A DNA stretch of 64,000 nucleotides from an uncultured Flavobacteriaceae bacterium (lineage in GTDB: Bacteria; Bacteroidota; Bacteroidia; Flavobacteriales; Flavobacteriaceae): positions 1 through 64,000 of the forward strand of contig CANKZQ010000001.1 in NCBI GenBank assembly GCA_947488345.1, given 5' to 3'. A program made the translations under genes and the position numbers. Of this stretch, positions 41,366 to 49,319 are shown in pieces; position 1 is the first letter of the stretch, and each line of letters begins with the position of its first letter. Below the pieces are notes generated by a model. It did no database searches and was not told the DNA's origin. It saw only the letters and a list, made by a program, of their open reading frames with translations.

Positions 41366-42907
41366 ATGGCAAAACAAGAAGACAAATTTAAGAAGGTAAT
41401 TTCTCATGCAAAGGAATATGGTTACGTATTTCAAAGTAGTGAAATTTATGATGGTTTGAGTGCGGTGTATGACTACGCACAAAATGGAGCTGAATTAAAA
41501 AAGAATATTCGCGACTATTGGTGGAAAGCCATGGTACAAATGCATGAAAATATTGTGGGTATCGATGCTGCAATTTTCATGCATCCTACGACCTGGAAAG
41601 CTTCTGGTCATGTCGACGCTTTTAACGATCCATTAATTGACAATAAAGATTCTAAAAAGCGATATCGAGCTGATGTGTTAATAGAAGATTACTGTGCGAA
41701 AATTGAGGCCAAAATAGCGAAGGAAGTGGCAAAAGCCGCCAAACGTTTCGGTGAAACTTTTAATGAAGAAGAGTTCATGACCACAAATGGTCGCGTTCTG
41801 GGATATCAGGAAAAAATAAAATCTACGCTGTCGCGGATGGCTAAATCTCTTGAGAATGAAGATTTAGCAGATGTAAAAGCATTGATTGAGGAGTTGGAAA
41901 TTGCCGACCCTTTAACGGGAAGTAAAAACTGGACCGATGTAAAGCAATTTAACCTAATGTTTGGTACCAAACTCGGAGCTTCTGCAGAACATGCGATGGA
42001 TTTATATTTGCGCCCTGAGACCGCACAAGGTATTTTTGTAAACTTTTTGAATGTACAGAAAACCGGACGTATGAAAATTCCGTTTGGTATTGCCCAAACT
42101 GGTAAAGCGTTTCGTAATGAAATAGTAGCACGTCAATTCATATTTAGAATGCGTGAATTCGAACAAATGGAAATGCAGTTTTTTATCAAACCTGGTACCC
42201 AAAGTACTTGGTATGAACACTGGAAAGAAACAAGAATGAAATGGCATCTTTCGTTAGGTATGGGAGCCGAGAACTATCGTTTTCATGATCATGAAAAGCT
42301 AGCACACTATGCAGATGCCGCTGCCGATATTGAATTTAAATTTCCCTTCGGATTTAAAGAGTTAGAAGGTATTCATTCACGTACCGATTTTGATTTAAAA
42401 GCGCATGAAAAATTTTCTGGTAAGAAATTACAGTATTTTGATCATGAAGAAAATAAAAGTTACACACCATATGTCTTAGAAACTTCTATTGGATTGGATC
42501 GAATGTTCTTAGCCGTTTTTTCGAATGCCTTGCAAGAAGAAGAACTTGAAAATGGTACCACAAGAACTGTTTTGAAATTGCCTTCGGTATTAGCGCCAAC
42601 AAAAGCAGCTGTTTTACCACTGGTGAAGAAAGATGGTTTACCTGAAATCGCGCGAAGTATTGTAGAGGACCTAAAATGGGACTTCAATGTTTTTTATGAC
42701 GAGAAAGATGCTGTCGGCAAACGTTATAGAAGACAGGATGCCAATGGTACTCCTTTCTGTATCACCGTAGATCATGACACCATAGAAAATAATACGGTTA
42801 CTATACGCCACCGAGATACTATGGAACAAAAACGTGTGCCAATTGCTGAACTTAGCGCTATTATCAAGCAAGAAGTCGATGTACGTTCTTGGTTGATGAA
42901 GATGTAG
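41366..42907 (+). CDS. glyS: Glycine-tRNA ligase
   Basis: This class II synthetase of the single-chain (GRS1, eukaryote-like homodimer) type charges tRNA-Gly. From the ATG at 41366 it is 513 residues; the TTG nine bases earlier would lie within the promoter box and is not used. Motif 1 is near YDYAQNGAELKKNIRDYWW; motif 2 is KAFRNEIVARQFIFRMREFEQMEMQFF (about 249-275); motif 3 is near SIGLDRM. The C-terminal anticodon-binding domain (about 408-505) contains APTKAAVLPLVKK and the RRQDANGTPFCITVD segment. It stands alone and is terminated downstream. Confidence 0.97.
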   Translation: MAKQEDKFKKVISHAKEYGYVFQSSEIYDGLSAVYDYAQNGAELKKNIRDYWWKAMVQMHENIVGIDAAIFMHPTTWKASGHVDAFNDPLIDNKDSKKRYRADVLIEDYCAKIEAKIAKEVAKAAKRFGETFNEEEFMTTNGRVLGYQEKIKSTLSRMAKSLENEDLADVKALIEELEIADPLTGSKNWTDVKQFNLMFGTKLGASAEHAMDLYLRPETAQGIFVNFLNVQKTGRMKIPFGIAQTGKAFRNEIVARQFIFRMREFEQMEMQFFIKPGTQSTWYEHWKETRMKWHLSLGMGAENYRFHDHEKLAHYADAAADIEFKFPFGFKELEGIHSRTDFDLKAHEKFSGKKLQYFDHEENKSYTPYVLETSIGLDRMFLAVFSNALQEEELENGTTRTVLKLPSVLAPTKAAVLPLVKKDGLPEIARSIVEDLKWDFNVFYDEKDAVGKRYRRQDANGTPFCITVDHDTIENNTVTIRHRDTMEQKRVPIAELSAIIKQEVDVRSWLMKM

Positions 42908-42972
42908 TATTTTTAGTTCAAATTGATCTTTATTTCAAGAGATAGTAAAACGTACAGAATAATATTTAAAAC

Positions 42973-43001
42973 AAAACCCTAAGCGAAGGCTTAGGGTTTT
43001 T
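42973..43001 (+). terminator. Terminator after glyS
   Basis: AACCCTAAGC (42975-42984) pairs with GCTTAGGGTT (42989-42998) around a GAAG loop, with A and T runs on the sides. It can serve both glyS and the convergent barrel gene. Confidence 0.85.
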
Positions 43002-43022
43002 ATATATATAAATAATTCTATT

Positions 43023-43571
43023 TTAAAATCTTACACCTATAGAAATTGCGGCTTTGCCAACGATTTCGTAATCATCAAAAGGACGATTATTGAACAAGTT
43101 ACGTCCTACACCAAAATTTACCTCAGCGAACATACCTCTATTGGTAATCCATTTTCCTCCGACTCCTATACCTAAGGCAAAATCAGTGACATTATCTCCA
43201 TCAGAAACGACAACATCGAAACCATTAATAAACTCTACATTATTATCCTTATACGAATTTAGCATCCCAAAACCTTCAACAAAAAAACCTGCGGCATATT
43301 TCTTACCAAAATAAAATCTATAATAAGGTGAAATGTAATAGTTAATATCGTCATTTACTTCATCATCAAAAGGTAAAAAAACAGAGACCCCAATACCAGA
43401 TTCTTCATTTAATAAGTGTTCATACGTCACATCGATTGCGCCTAAAACTAGATACAATGCATTAATTTTCACTTCATTTTGTTTTTGAGAAACTGCAGTA
43501 GGTTCTGCCTCTTGAGCTTGCCCACCAAAAAATGATGCTGACAATAGGAGAACTAAGATAATTTTTTTCAT
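43023..43571 (-). CDS. Outer-membrane beta-barrel protein
   Basis: This 182-residue protein has a signal peptide (LVLLLSASFFGGQAQ, cleaved near residue 19). The remainder shows the alternation of a small barrel: VTYEHLLNEESGIGVSVF, YISPYYRFYFG, AAGFFVEGFGML, FALGIGVGGKWI, MFAEVNFGVGR and a C-terminal ISIGVRF with a final Phe. It resembles DUF3575-like or OmpW-like small barrels in Bacteroidota, but the exact family is unclear. It is monocistronic, ending at a hairpin shared with glyS. Confidence 0.78.
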   Translation of the reverse strand: MKKIILVLLLSASFFGGQAQEAEPTAVSQKQNEVKINALYLVLGAIDVTYEHLLNEESGIGVSVFLPFDDEVNDDINYYISPYYRFYFGKKYAAGFFVEGFGMLNSYKDNNVEFINGFDVVVSDGDNVTDFALGIGVGGKWITNRGMFAEVNFGVGRNLFNNRPFDDYEIVGKAAISIGVRF

Positions 43572-43704
43572 AAGTTAATTTTAAGGGTTAATTCGGTTTA
43601 TGTATCAACAATGATACCACAAAAAGATGCATCTAAACGAATTTAGTTGCTTATATAAATGATATTTCATAAGAAAAAGATAGGAGTCACTGAAAAACAA
43701 TTAA

Positions 43705-44064
43705 TTATGATACAAAAATATACGCCCAATACATAAGTGCTAGTTGCAGCGGGAGGCGCATCGCCGTCAATGCAACTGCCTTTTTTGAGTGCATTGCTTT
43801 TTGGAAATGATATACATTCGCAGGAAAAACTAATACAAGTAATACTATAATCCCCCATGCAGCAAATGATCGGGTTACACGGAAGATGAGTAATAATCCA
43901 AGGATAATTTCAAAAGCACCAACGATGAGATTGATTATTTCAGGAAAAGGCACCCATTTTGGAGTAATCTTTAAAAAGAAGTTTGGCTTTCTAAAATGAC
44001 TAACGCCAGCGAATAGATAGAAACTAACCATTATAATAAGTGATGTTAATTTTAATGTTGACAT
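43705..44064 (-). CDS. DoxX-like membrane protein
   Basis: This 119-residue protein has four hydrophobic helices (about 5-22, 42-62, 68-85 and 98-117) and the small-membrane DoxX pattern: AGVSHFRKPNFFLKITPKWVPFPE, GAFEIILGLLLIF and PANVYHFQKAM. The YHFQ and HFRKP residues are typical of the DoxX/YphA-like proteins. Function unknown in most bacteria; some relatives are terminal-oxidase-associated subunits. It lies 30 bases downstream from the large barrel gene start region and is on the same strand as its neighbours. Confidence 0.82.
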   Translation of the reverse strand: MSTLKLTSLIIMVSFYLFAGVSHFRKPNFFLKITPKWVPFPEIINLIVGAFEIILGLLLIFRVTRSFAAWGIIVLLVLVFPANVYHFQKAMHSKKAVALTAMRLPLQLALMYWAYIFVS

Positions 44065-44094
44065 TTTAAAGATTCTTTATGCATAACATGCGAA

Positions 44095-47000
44095 TTAAAA
44101 ACTTGCCCTTAGCTGAATGGTTCCTGTATGGATCGTTTTTGAGGTCTCAGACTTTCTGCCAAGATAATTTAAATTGATATCTAGATATGATGTAATTTTT
44201 CTTTGCAGATTTAAGCTCCAGGTATAATTCGTACCTGGTTGTAGACCTTCTAACATCTGAAATGCGACCGCCGAGTTTTGATTTCCTTCAAAATCATTAT
44301 AAAATAAATTTACACTAGCGTTTAAAGAAGAGCGCTCTTTATTGGAGAATATAATATTGGTTCCAATATTGTGCACCTTCAGTTTCTCAAAATCGTTTCG
44401 TTGATTCTCTTTATTCTTAAATTGATAAAACGCCTCAAACCTAGCATTTTTATTATAAATATAAGACAGTTTTGGGTTGATTGTACTATTCTCTAAAATA
44501 TAATTTCTCGAGGCAAAATTTTCAGAAAAACTTTCATTTTCAGCAACAATTCCTGTTATATCGAACAGCCAAAACTTACCAATTTTGTGAATAAATTGTA
44601 GTTGATGAGAAACTGTATTATTCTCCTGACCACCCACAGAAAAAGCAGTTTTATTTCTAGAATCTAAATAGGTATAGGTGGTCGAATATCGCTGTTTCCC
44701 TCTATTAAAAAATAAACTATTCTTTACATTTAAATTGAGCCCGAGTACATTACTATTAATATCAAATGGATTCAAATTAAAATCTGTACCGAACCGTTGC
44801 TGCTTACTATCGATAACTACAAAAGATTGATTGATAAAATGAGACAAGAATTTTCTAAAACCTTTTTTTGATTTCCATCGACTCGGATTTAAAGTCAACG
44901 AATGACTAAATTTATTTTGGTGTGTCTTAATGAAATTAATACTCGGCAGTAAGATACGCACATAAATGGCCTGATCTTGGAATTGAGCAATCTCAAATTC
45001 ATCTAACTCTTGAATACCATTACTATTATAATCTATCCAAGTATAAAAACCTTGTCCAGGCTCTACCTCTACATAACTAAATTCTTGCTGTGGTAACGTC
45101 CCAGAATTTGTTTCATATACAGTGGTTGCCGAAATACTATTATTAAACAATTGCTGTCTATAAATTACTCGCGAATTGAAAGCTTCTTCATTTTCTTTAA
45201 ATCGATTGTTTATGGTTCGGTAATTAGCATATATACTCAAGTTCGCATTTTTGCCTTGAATTAAATTTGATTTTAAAAAATAGGTGTTTGTATTGTTTAC
45301 GTTCTCTAAAGTACCTACACGAACACTATCTGTTGTTCTATAGTTGTAACCGACCTCGACATATACCTTAGCAGTATCTCCAATTCCGACATAAGCTTCA
45401 TAATCAATAAACTTATGACTTAAACTGGAAGAGCTATTAGTACTTAATTCTTTTCGATCATTATGCTCTGTGTTGAATTTTACACCTATCCAACCTTTTT
45501 TAAAATATCGTTTGGCATCCGAATACAATCTGAAAAAAGTAGTTTCGTTTAATTCGGTTTCATTTTTCAAGAAACTTCCTCTTGCCTTAATTTGCGTATT
45601 TTTAGTTTGGTATTTTGAATTCAAGTTGTGCTTTATTCCTTTAAAACTTTCGCTAAAATTTAACGTCTCAAAAGCGTAGGTCAAACTATTAGTACTATCC
45701 TTTTCGAGATTTACAGAAGCCTGCAAAAAACGTTGATTTCCTAATGGGTTTAAAATATCCCAGTCACGATTAAATTCTACATTTCGAATTCGTTCTATGG
45801 TTTTAAAATCATCATCAACAAATTCAAAATTAACAGTACTGGCTACCTTCCACTTCTTATCAATTAACAACTGTCGCCAGTTCACTTTGGCGGCATATCC
45901 ATCATTATCTCCATCATCTAACGATGAAAAGAGATTTTGATCATTTGTACTGAAAGCAACTTCTGTACTAATGCTTGTTTTCTCTGACAGGTCAAATTGG
46001 CCATGTATAGTGGCTATTTGTACCTTATCTGGTGCTACTAACTGAACAACCGGTTCATAGTCTCCTTGAAGCACTCCGTTGATCGGTGGAGCATATGTGA
46101 AAATTCTACCCGTAGCTACAGTCGTTTCTACGATATAGTTCCCCTGATTGGCTCCTACGAAACTAAAACGGACATTAAAAAGTGCATCATTTTCGTCATT
46201 AGAAAATACAAATGTTTCGATACCATTTACTATTTCTTTTTTATATAAGATAGCATTCTCGTTAAAAGCTTCTGCTCGTGCCGAAGGTACTATCATTAAC
46301 GCTTGATTATCACCAGCATTTGCCAATATTTGTTTTTGTGAATCGGTTAAATCTTGCTGTACTGTCTGGTTCTTGGAATCATTTTCATTATACAATGTAA
46401 GACCAATTTTCAATTTATCTGTAGTATAATCAGCACCATTAAATGTTACAAAACGTGTATAATTACGTTCAGAAAATTGGTATTCAACAACAATCCGCAT
46501 ATTGGCAGTAACTGGATATGTGGGTGTAAATGTAATTTCCGCTGTATTATAATCAATGGTATAATCGAAATTCTCTCCCCTTTTTAATGGGATACCATTA
46601 ACATAGACAGTCTCACTACCTGATATAATCAATAACAATTGTTCTGTGTTGTTTCCAGTAATTCTGTAAGGACCTTGATTGGCTTCTTGTCCGATCAATG
46701 TATTTCTAGCAAATTGCCCTCTAACTATAGCACCAGAGGCAAAAGCTTCTGTTTTGCTATCATCATGATGTAGGGTAGCATTCACTTTAACTCCGGCAAC
46801 TTTCTTATTAAAACGCATAAAAGCACTACCTTCATTCTTTAAATTGACGTCTCCTGCCTTTACCCCCCAATTATCGCTAAATAATTCTATAAAAACACGA
46901 TCAAACTCCTCTAATCGCTGGGTATAGCCTCCATCTTGAAGGGGAATATTAGTATCTGTAATGGAAGCTCTTAACTGCACTTTATCAGACAAATATCCCG

Positions 47001-47490
47001 AAATTTGCAAATCTAAATTGGAATTTAAGACGGCATCCTGATTATTTCCAATAGTAAAACCTCTAGAAATACTTCCGCTTGTTGTCAAGCCATCAAAAGG
47101 TTTGAACAGTTTGTTTTTACTTACTGATTTTAGGCTATAAAGTTTAGAAACGTTCGTTTTTTTAGGCACAATTAAATCTTTACTAAAAATGCTATATTCC
47201 TTCGTGAGAAATTCGGGCAACGCATAATATTCAATTGTTATCTTCCTATAGCTACTAGCATCAATAACAAGAAGCGATTTCGCAAAATCTATTTTATAGT
47301 TGGTTTTTTCAATTAGCTTATTGTTTACATCAAAAACTTTAAAATTGTAAGGATTGATACTTACAGAATCTATTCGAATAGAATCACTGCGCACATCTAT
47401 GGTCTTTGTTCTATAATTTTTTGAAGTTGTCTGCGCGAGCGAGTAAAATCCCGACAGGCATATCAATATAAGAACAACTCTCTTCATCAA
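44095..47490 (-). CDS. Very large outer-membrane beta-barrel protein
   Basis: This 1131-residue protein has a signal peptide (cleaved near SLAQ, residue 19), a beta-rich N-terminal region of about 130 residues, a conserved segment DGLTTSGSISRGFTIGNNQDAVLNSNLDLQISG (133-165) with SITDTNIPLQDGGYTQRLEEFDRVFIEL, and then a long series of alternating amphipathic strands, ending in IQLRASF. This layout matches large predicted outer-membrane proteins of Bacteroidota, often labelled hypothetical or surface-layer. There is no plug domain or TonB box, so it is not a classical TonB receptor. No partner is apparent; the role is unknown. Confidence 0.75.
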   Translation of the reverse strand: MMKRVVLILICLSGFYSLAQTTSKNYRTKTIDVRSDSIRIDSVSINPYNFKVFDVNNKLIEKTNYKIDFAKSLLVIDASSYRKITIEYYALPEFLTKEYSIFSKDLIVPKKTNVSKLYSLKSVSKNKLFKPFDGLTTSGSISRGFTIGNNQDAVLNSNLDLQISGYLSDKVQLRASITDTNIPLQDGGYTQRLEEFDRVFIELFSDNWGVKAGDVNLKNEGSAFMRFNKKVAGVKVNATLHHDDSKTEAFASGAIVRGQFARNTLIGQEANQGPYRITGNNTEQLLLIISGSETVYVNGIPLKRGENFDYTIDYNTAEITFTPTYPVTANMRIVVEYQFSERNYTRFVTFNGADYTTDKLKIGLTLYNENDSKNQTVQQDLTDSQKQILANAGDNQALMIVPSARAEAFNENAILYKKEIVNGIETFVFSNDENDALFNVRFSFVGANQGNYIVETTVATGRIFTYAPPINGVLQGDYEPVVQLVAPDKVQIATIHGQFDLSEKTSISTEVAFSTNDQNLFSSLDDGDNDGYAAKVNWRQLLIDKKWKVASTVNFEFVDDDFKTIERIRNVEFNRDWDILNPLGNQRFLQASVNLEKDSTNSLTYAFETLNFSESFKGIKHNLNSKYQTKNTQIKARGSFLKNETELNETTFFRLYSDAKRYFKKGWIGVKFNTEHNDRKELSTNSSSSLSHKFIDYEAYVGIGDTAKVYVEVGYNYRTTDSVRVGTLENVNNTNTYFLKSNLIQGKNANLSIYANYRTINNRFKENEEAFNSRVIYRQQLFNNSISATTVYETNSGTLPQQEFSYVEVEPGQGFYTWIDYNSNGIQELDEFEIAQFQDQAIYVRILLPSINFIKTHQNKFSHSLTLNPSRWKSKKGFRKFLSHFINQSFVVIDSKQQRFGTDFNLNPFDINSNVLGLNLNVKNSLFFNRGKQRYSTTYTYLDSRNKTAFSVGGQENNTVSHQLQFIHKIGKFWLFDITGIVAENESFSENFASRNYILENSTINPKLSYIYNKNARFEAFYQFKNKENQRNDFEKLKVHNIGTNIIFSNKERSSLNASVNLFYNDFEGNQNSAVAFQMLEGLQPGTNYTWSLNLQRKITSYLDINLNYLGRKSETSKTIHTGTIQLRASF

Positions 47491-47560
47491 CGCTTAAAAT
47501 GTTAGAAGGTAAAAATAGATTAAAATGTAAAAAGTAATTTTTTAGACCAGAGAAAAGCTT

Positions 47561-48049
47561 TTAAAATAACGATTGTTGAGTTGGAGGATTCTCATGTTCT
47601 AGGAGCCAACGCTTGCGCCATAAGCCTCCGGCATAACCAGTTAAAGAGCCATCACTTCCAACAATTCGATGACAGGGAATGACGATCCATATAGGATTTT
47701 TACCATTCGCCGAAGCGACTGCCCTAATCGCCTTCTCATCACCAATATTTCTCGATTGTTCTAAATATGATCTTGTACTTGCATAAGGCACTTGACTGAG
47801 GTGATTCCAAACATTTTTTTGAAATTCAGTTCCTTGAGGATTCAATTTCAGATTAAACTGAGTTCTTTTTTTATCGAAATATTCTTCTAATTGCGTTACA
47901 CAATCTTTTAAACATTCAGGAATTTTCTTCGAACTTTCTTGGTTACCATCAATAACAGTTATTGATGAAATACCATCGTCGTCTCCAACAATTCTGGCTG
48001 TACCAATGGGTGTTTTATAGTATGCTACTTTATCAAATTCTAAAAACAT
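47561..48049 (-). CDS. ogt: Methylated-DNA-protein-cysteine methyltransferase
   Basis: This 162-residue suicide enzyme removes O6-methyl groups from guanine. The active-site PCHR is present with nucleophile C126 (WIVIPCHRIVG), preceded by the helix-turn-helix segment VWNHLSQVPYASTRSYLEQSRNIG and followed by GGLWRKRWLLEHE. The length and lack of an Ada domain fit Ogt-type enzymes. Its start overlaps the end of tatD by 17 bases, so the two are probably cotranscribed. Confidence 0.93.
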   Translation of the reverse strand: MFLEFDKVAYYKTPIGTARIVGDDDGISSITVIDGNQESSKKIPECLKDCVTQLEEYFDKKRTQFNLKLNPQGTEFQKNVWNHLSQVPYASTRSYLEQSRNIGDEKAIRAVASANGKNPIWIVIPCHRIVGSDGSLTGYAGGLWRKRWLLEHENPPTQQSLF

Positions 48050-48800
48050 CTTTCGAATTTTGCGTTGTAATTTTAGCTATTTCCTGAGGTGTCAGTTTGT
48101 AAATATCTACTAATTTATCCAAAATATTGAGAATATAGGCACTTTCATTACGTTTCCCACGAAAAGGCGCTGGAGCCAGGTAAGGAGCATCTGTTTCTAA
48201 AACAATATTTTTAAGATCAATTTCATTTAAAAACTTGTCAATTCCACCATTTTTAAAGGTAACTACACCTCCAATACCTAATTTCATATTAAAAGATAAG
48301 GCTCGTTTTGCCTGTTCTAGTGTTCCTGTAAAACAGTGGAAAATACCATGTAATTTTTCATCTTTAACATCCTCTAGCACTTCAAAAATTTCATCAAAGG
48401 CTTCACGACAATGAATTACAATTGGCAAGTTCTTCTCTTTTGCCCAAGCTATTTGTGCTTTAAATGCATCTTGTTGTTCTTTTAAAAGCGTTTTATCCCA
48501 ATATAAATCGATTCCAATTTCTCCAACTGCATAAAACTTGCGTTTATCGAGCCACTCTTTCACTAAGACCAACTCTTCCTTGTAATTCTCTTTTACACTT
48601 GTAGGATGTAATCCCATCATTAAAAAAACATTGGCCGGGAAATCGTTCTCTAGGGCCAACATTGCCTTGGTATATGATGAATCGATGGCGGGAATAAAAA
48701 AACGCGAAACCCCAGCATTCATAGCTTTTTGTATCACACTTGATCGATCTTCATTAAACTGTTCAGCGTATAAGTGCGTATGTGTATCGGTAATGATCAT
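48033..48800 (-). CDS. tatD: TatD family metal-dependent hydrolase
   Basis: This 255-residue TIM-barrel hydrolase has the metal-binding HxH (TDTHTHLY, H7 and H9), GEIGIDLYW (Glu), VIHCREAFDE (His), IFHCFTG (His) and LETDAPYLAP (Asp). TatD-family proteins have 3'-5' exonuclease or phosphodiesterase activity on DNA and are linked to DNA repair and degradation; the original name, twin-arginine, is misleading. It overlaps ogt by 17 bases. A candidate promoter box lies 20 bases upstream. Confidence 0.92.
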   Translation of the reverse strand: MIITDTHTHLYAEQFNEDRSSVIQKAMNAGVSRFFIPAIDSSYTKAMLALENDFPANVFLMMGLHPTSVKENYKEELVLVKEWLDKRKFYAVGEIGIDLYWDKTLLKEQQDAFKAQIAWAKEKNLPIVIHCREAFDEIFEVLEDVKDEKLHGIFHCFTGTLEQAKRALSFNMKLGIGGVVTFKNGGIDKFLNEIDLKNIVLETDAPYLAPAPFRGKRNESAYILNILDKLVDIYKLTPQEIAKITTQNSKDVFRI

Positions 48801-48819
48801 TCTTAATTTTTTGGGAAAA

Positions 48820-48827
48820 CAAAGATA
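48820..48827 (-). promoter_or_regulatory. Candidate -7 box of the tatD-ogt operon
   Basis: CAAAGATA on the plus strand reads TATCTTTG on the minus strand, matching TAnnTTTG, 19 bases before the tatD ATG. Confidence 0.5.
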
Positions 48828-48887
48828 ATGTAATCAATACTTTTAAATATACATACCTTAATTATATTTGTACTAAATAAATAGAAC

Positions 48888-49226
48888 ATGAAAATATACC
48901 ACAATAATCGCTGTCGCAAAAGTAGAGAGGGGCTCGCAATGCTCGAAGCACTCGATAAAAACGTTGAAATAATTAACTATCTTGAAACACCTCCGACGGT
49001 AAAAGAAATCAAAGATTTACTACAAATGCTAGGTTTGAAACCTATAGAACTGATTCGTAAAAATGAGAAGATCTGGAAAGAGCAGTTTAAAGGGAAAGAA
49101 CTTTCCGATGATGATATTATTACTGCTATGTCGTCTTATCCAAAGCTTATTGAACGTCCTATAATAGTCAAGGGCTCAAAAGCAGTTATTGGACGCCCCG
49201 TTGAAAATATTCAAAAATTATTGTAA
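48888..49226 (+). CDS. ArsC-family (arsenate reductase-like) protein
   Basis: This 112-residue protein has a thioredoxin-like fold with the N-terminal Cys motif IYHNNRCRKSR (C9) and the C-terminal ERPIIVKGSKAVIGRPVENI that marks glutaredoxin-coupled ArsC and Spx-like proteins. Classical ArsC uses the first Cys with an HX3CX3R environment; here the Cys is followed by RKSR, so arginine is conserved. It may be an arsenate reductase, but without ars neighbours this cannot be shown. It is a short monocistronic gene. Confidence 0.85.
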   Translation: MKIYHNNRCRKSREGLAMLEALDKNVEIINYLETPPTVKEIKDLLQMLGLKPIELIRKNEKIWKEQFKGKELSDDDIITAMSSYPKLIERPIIVKGSKAVIGRPVENIQKLL

Positions 49227-49319
49227 CCATCATCTAATATAGACAGCTAAAAATACCCATAAACCACTATATAATATCTAAACTTTAAATAGTAATTTCG
49301 CAGACCAAAAATTACTTAA

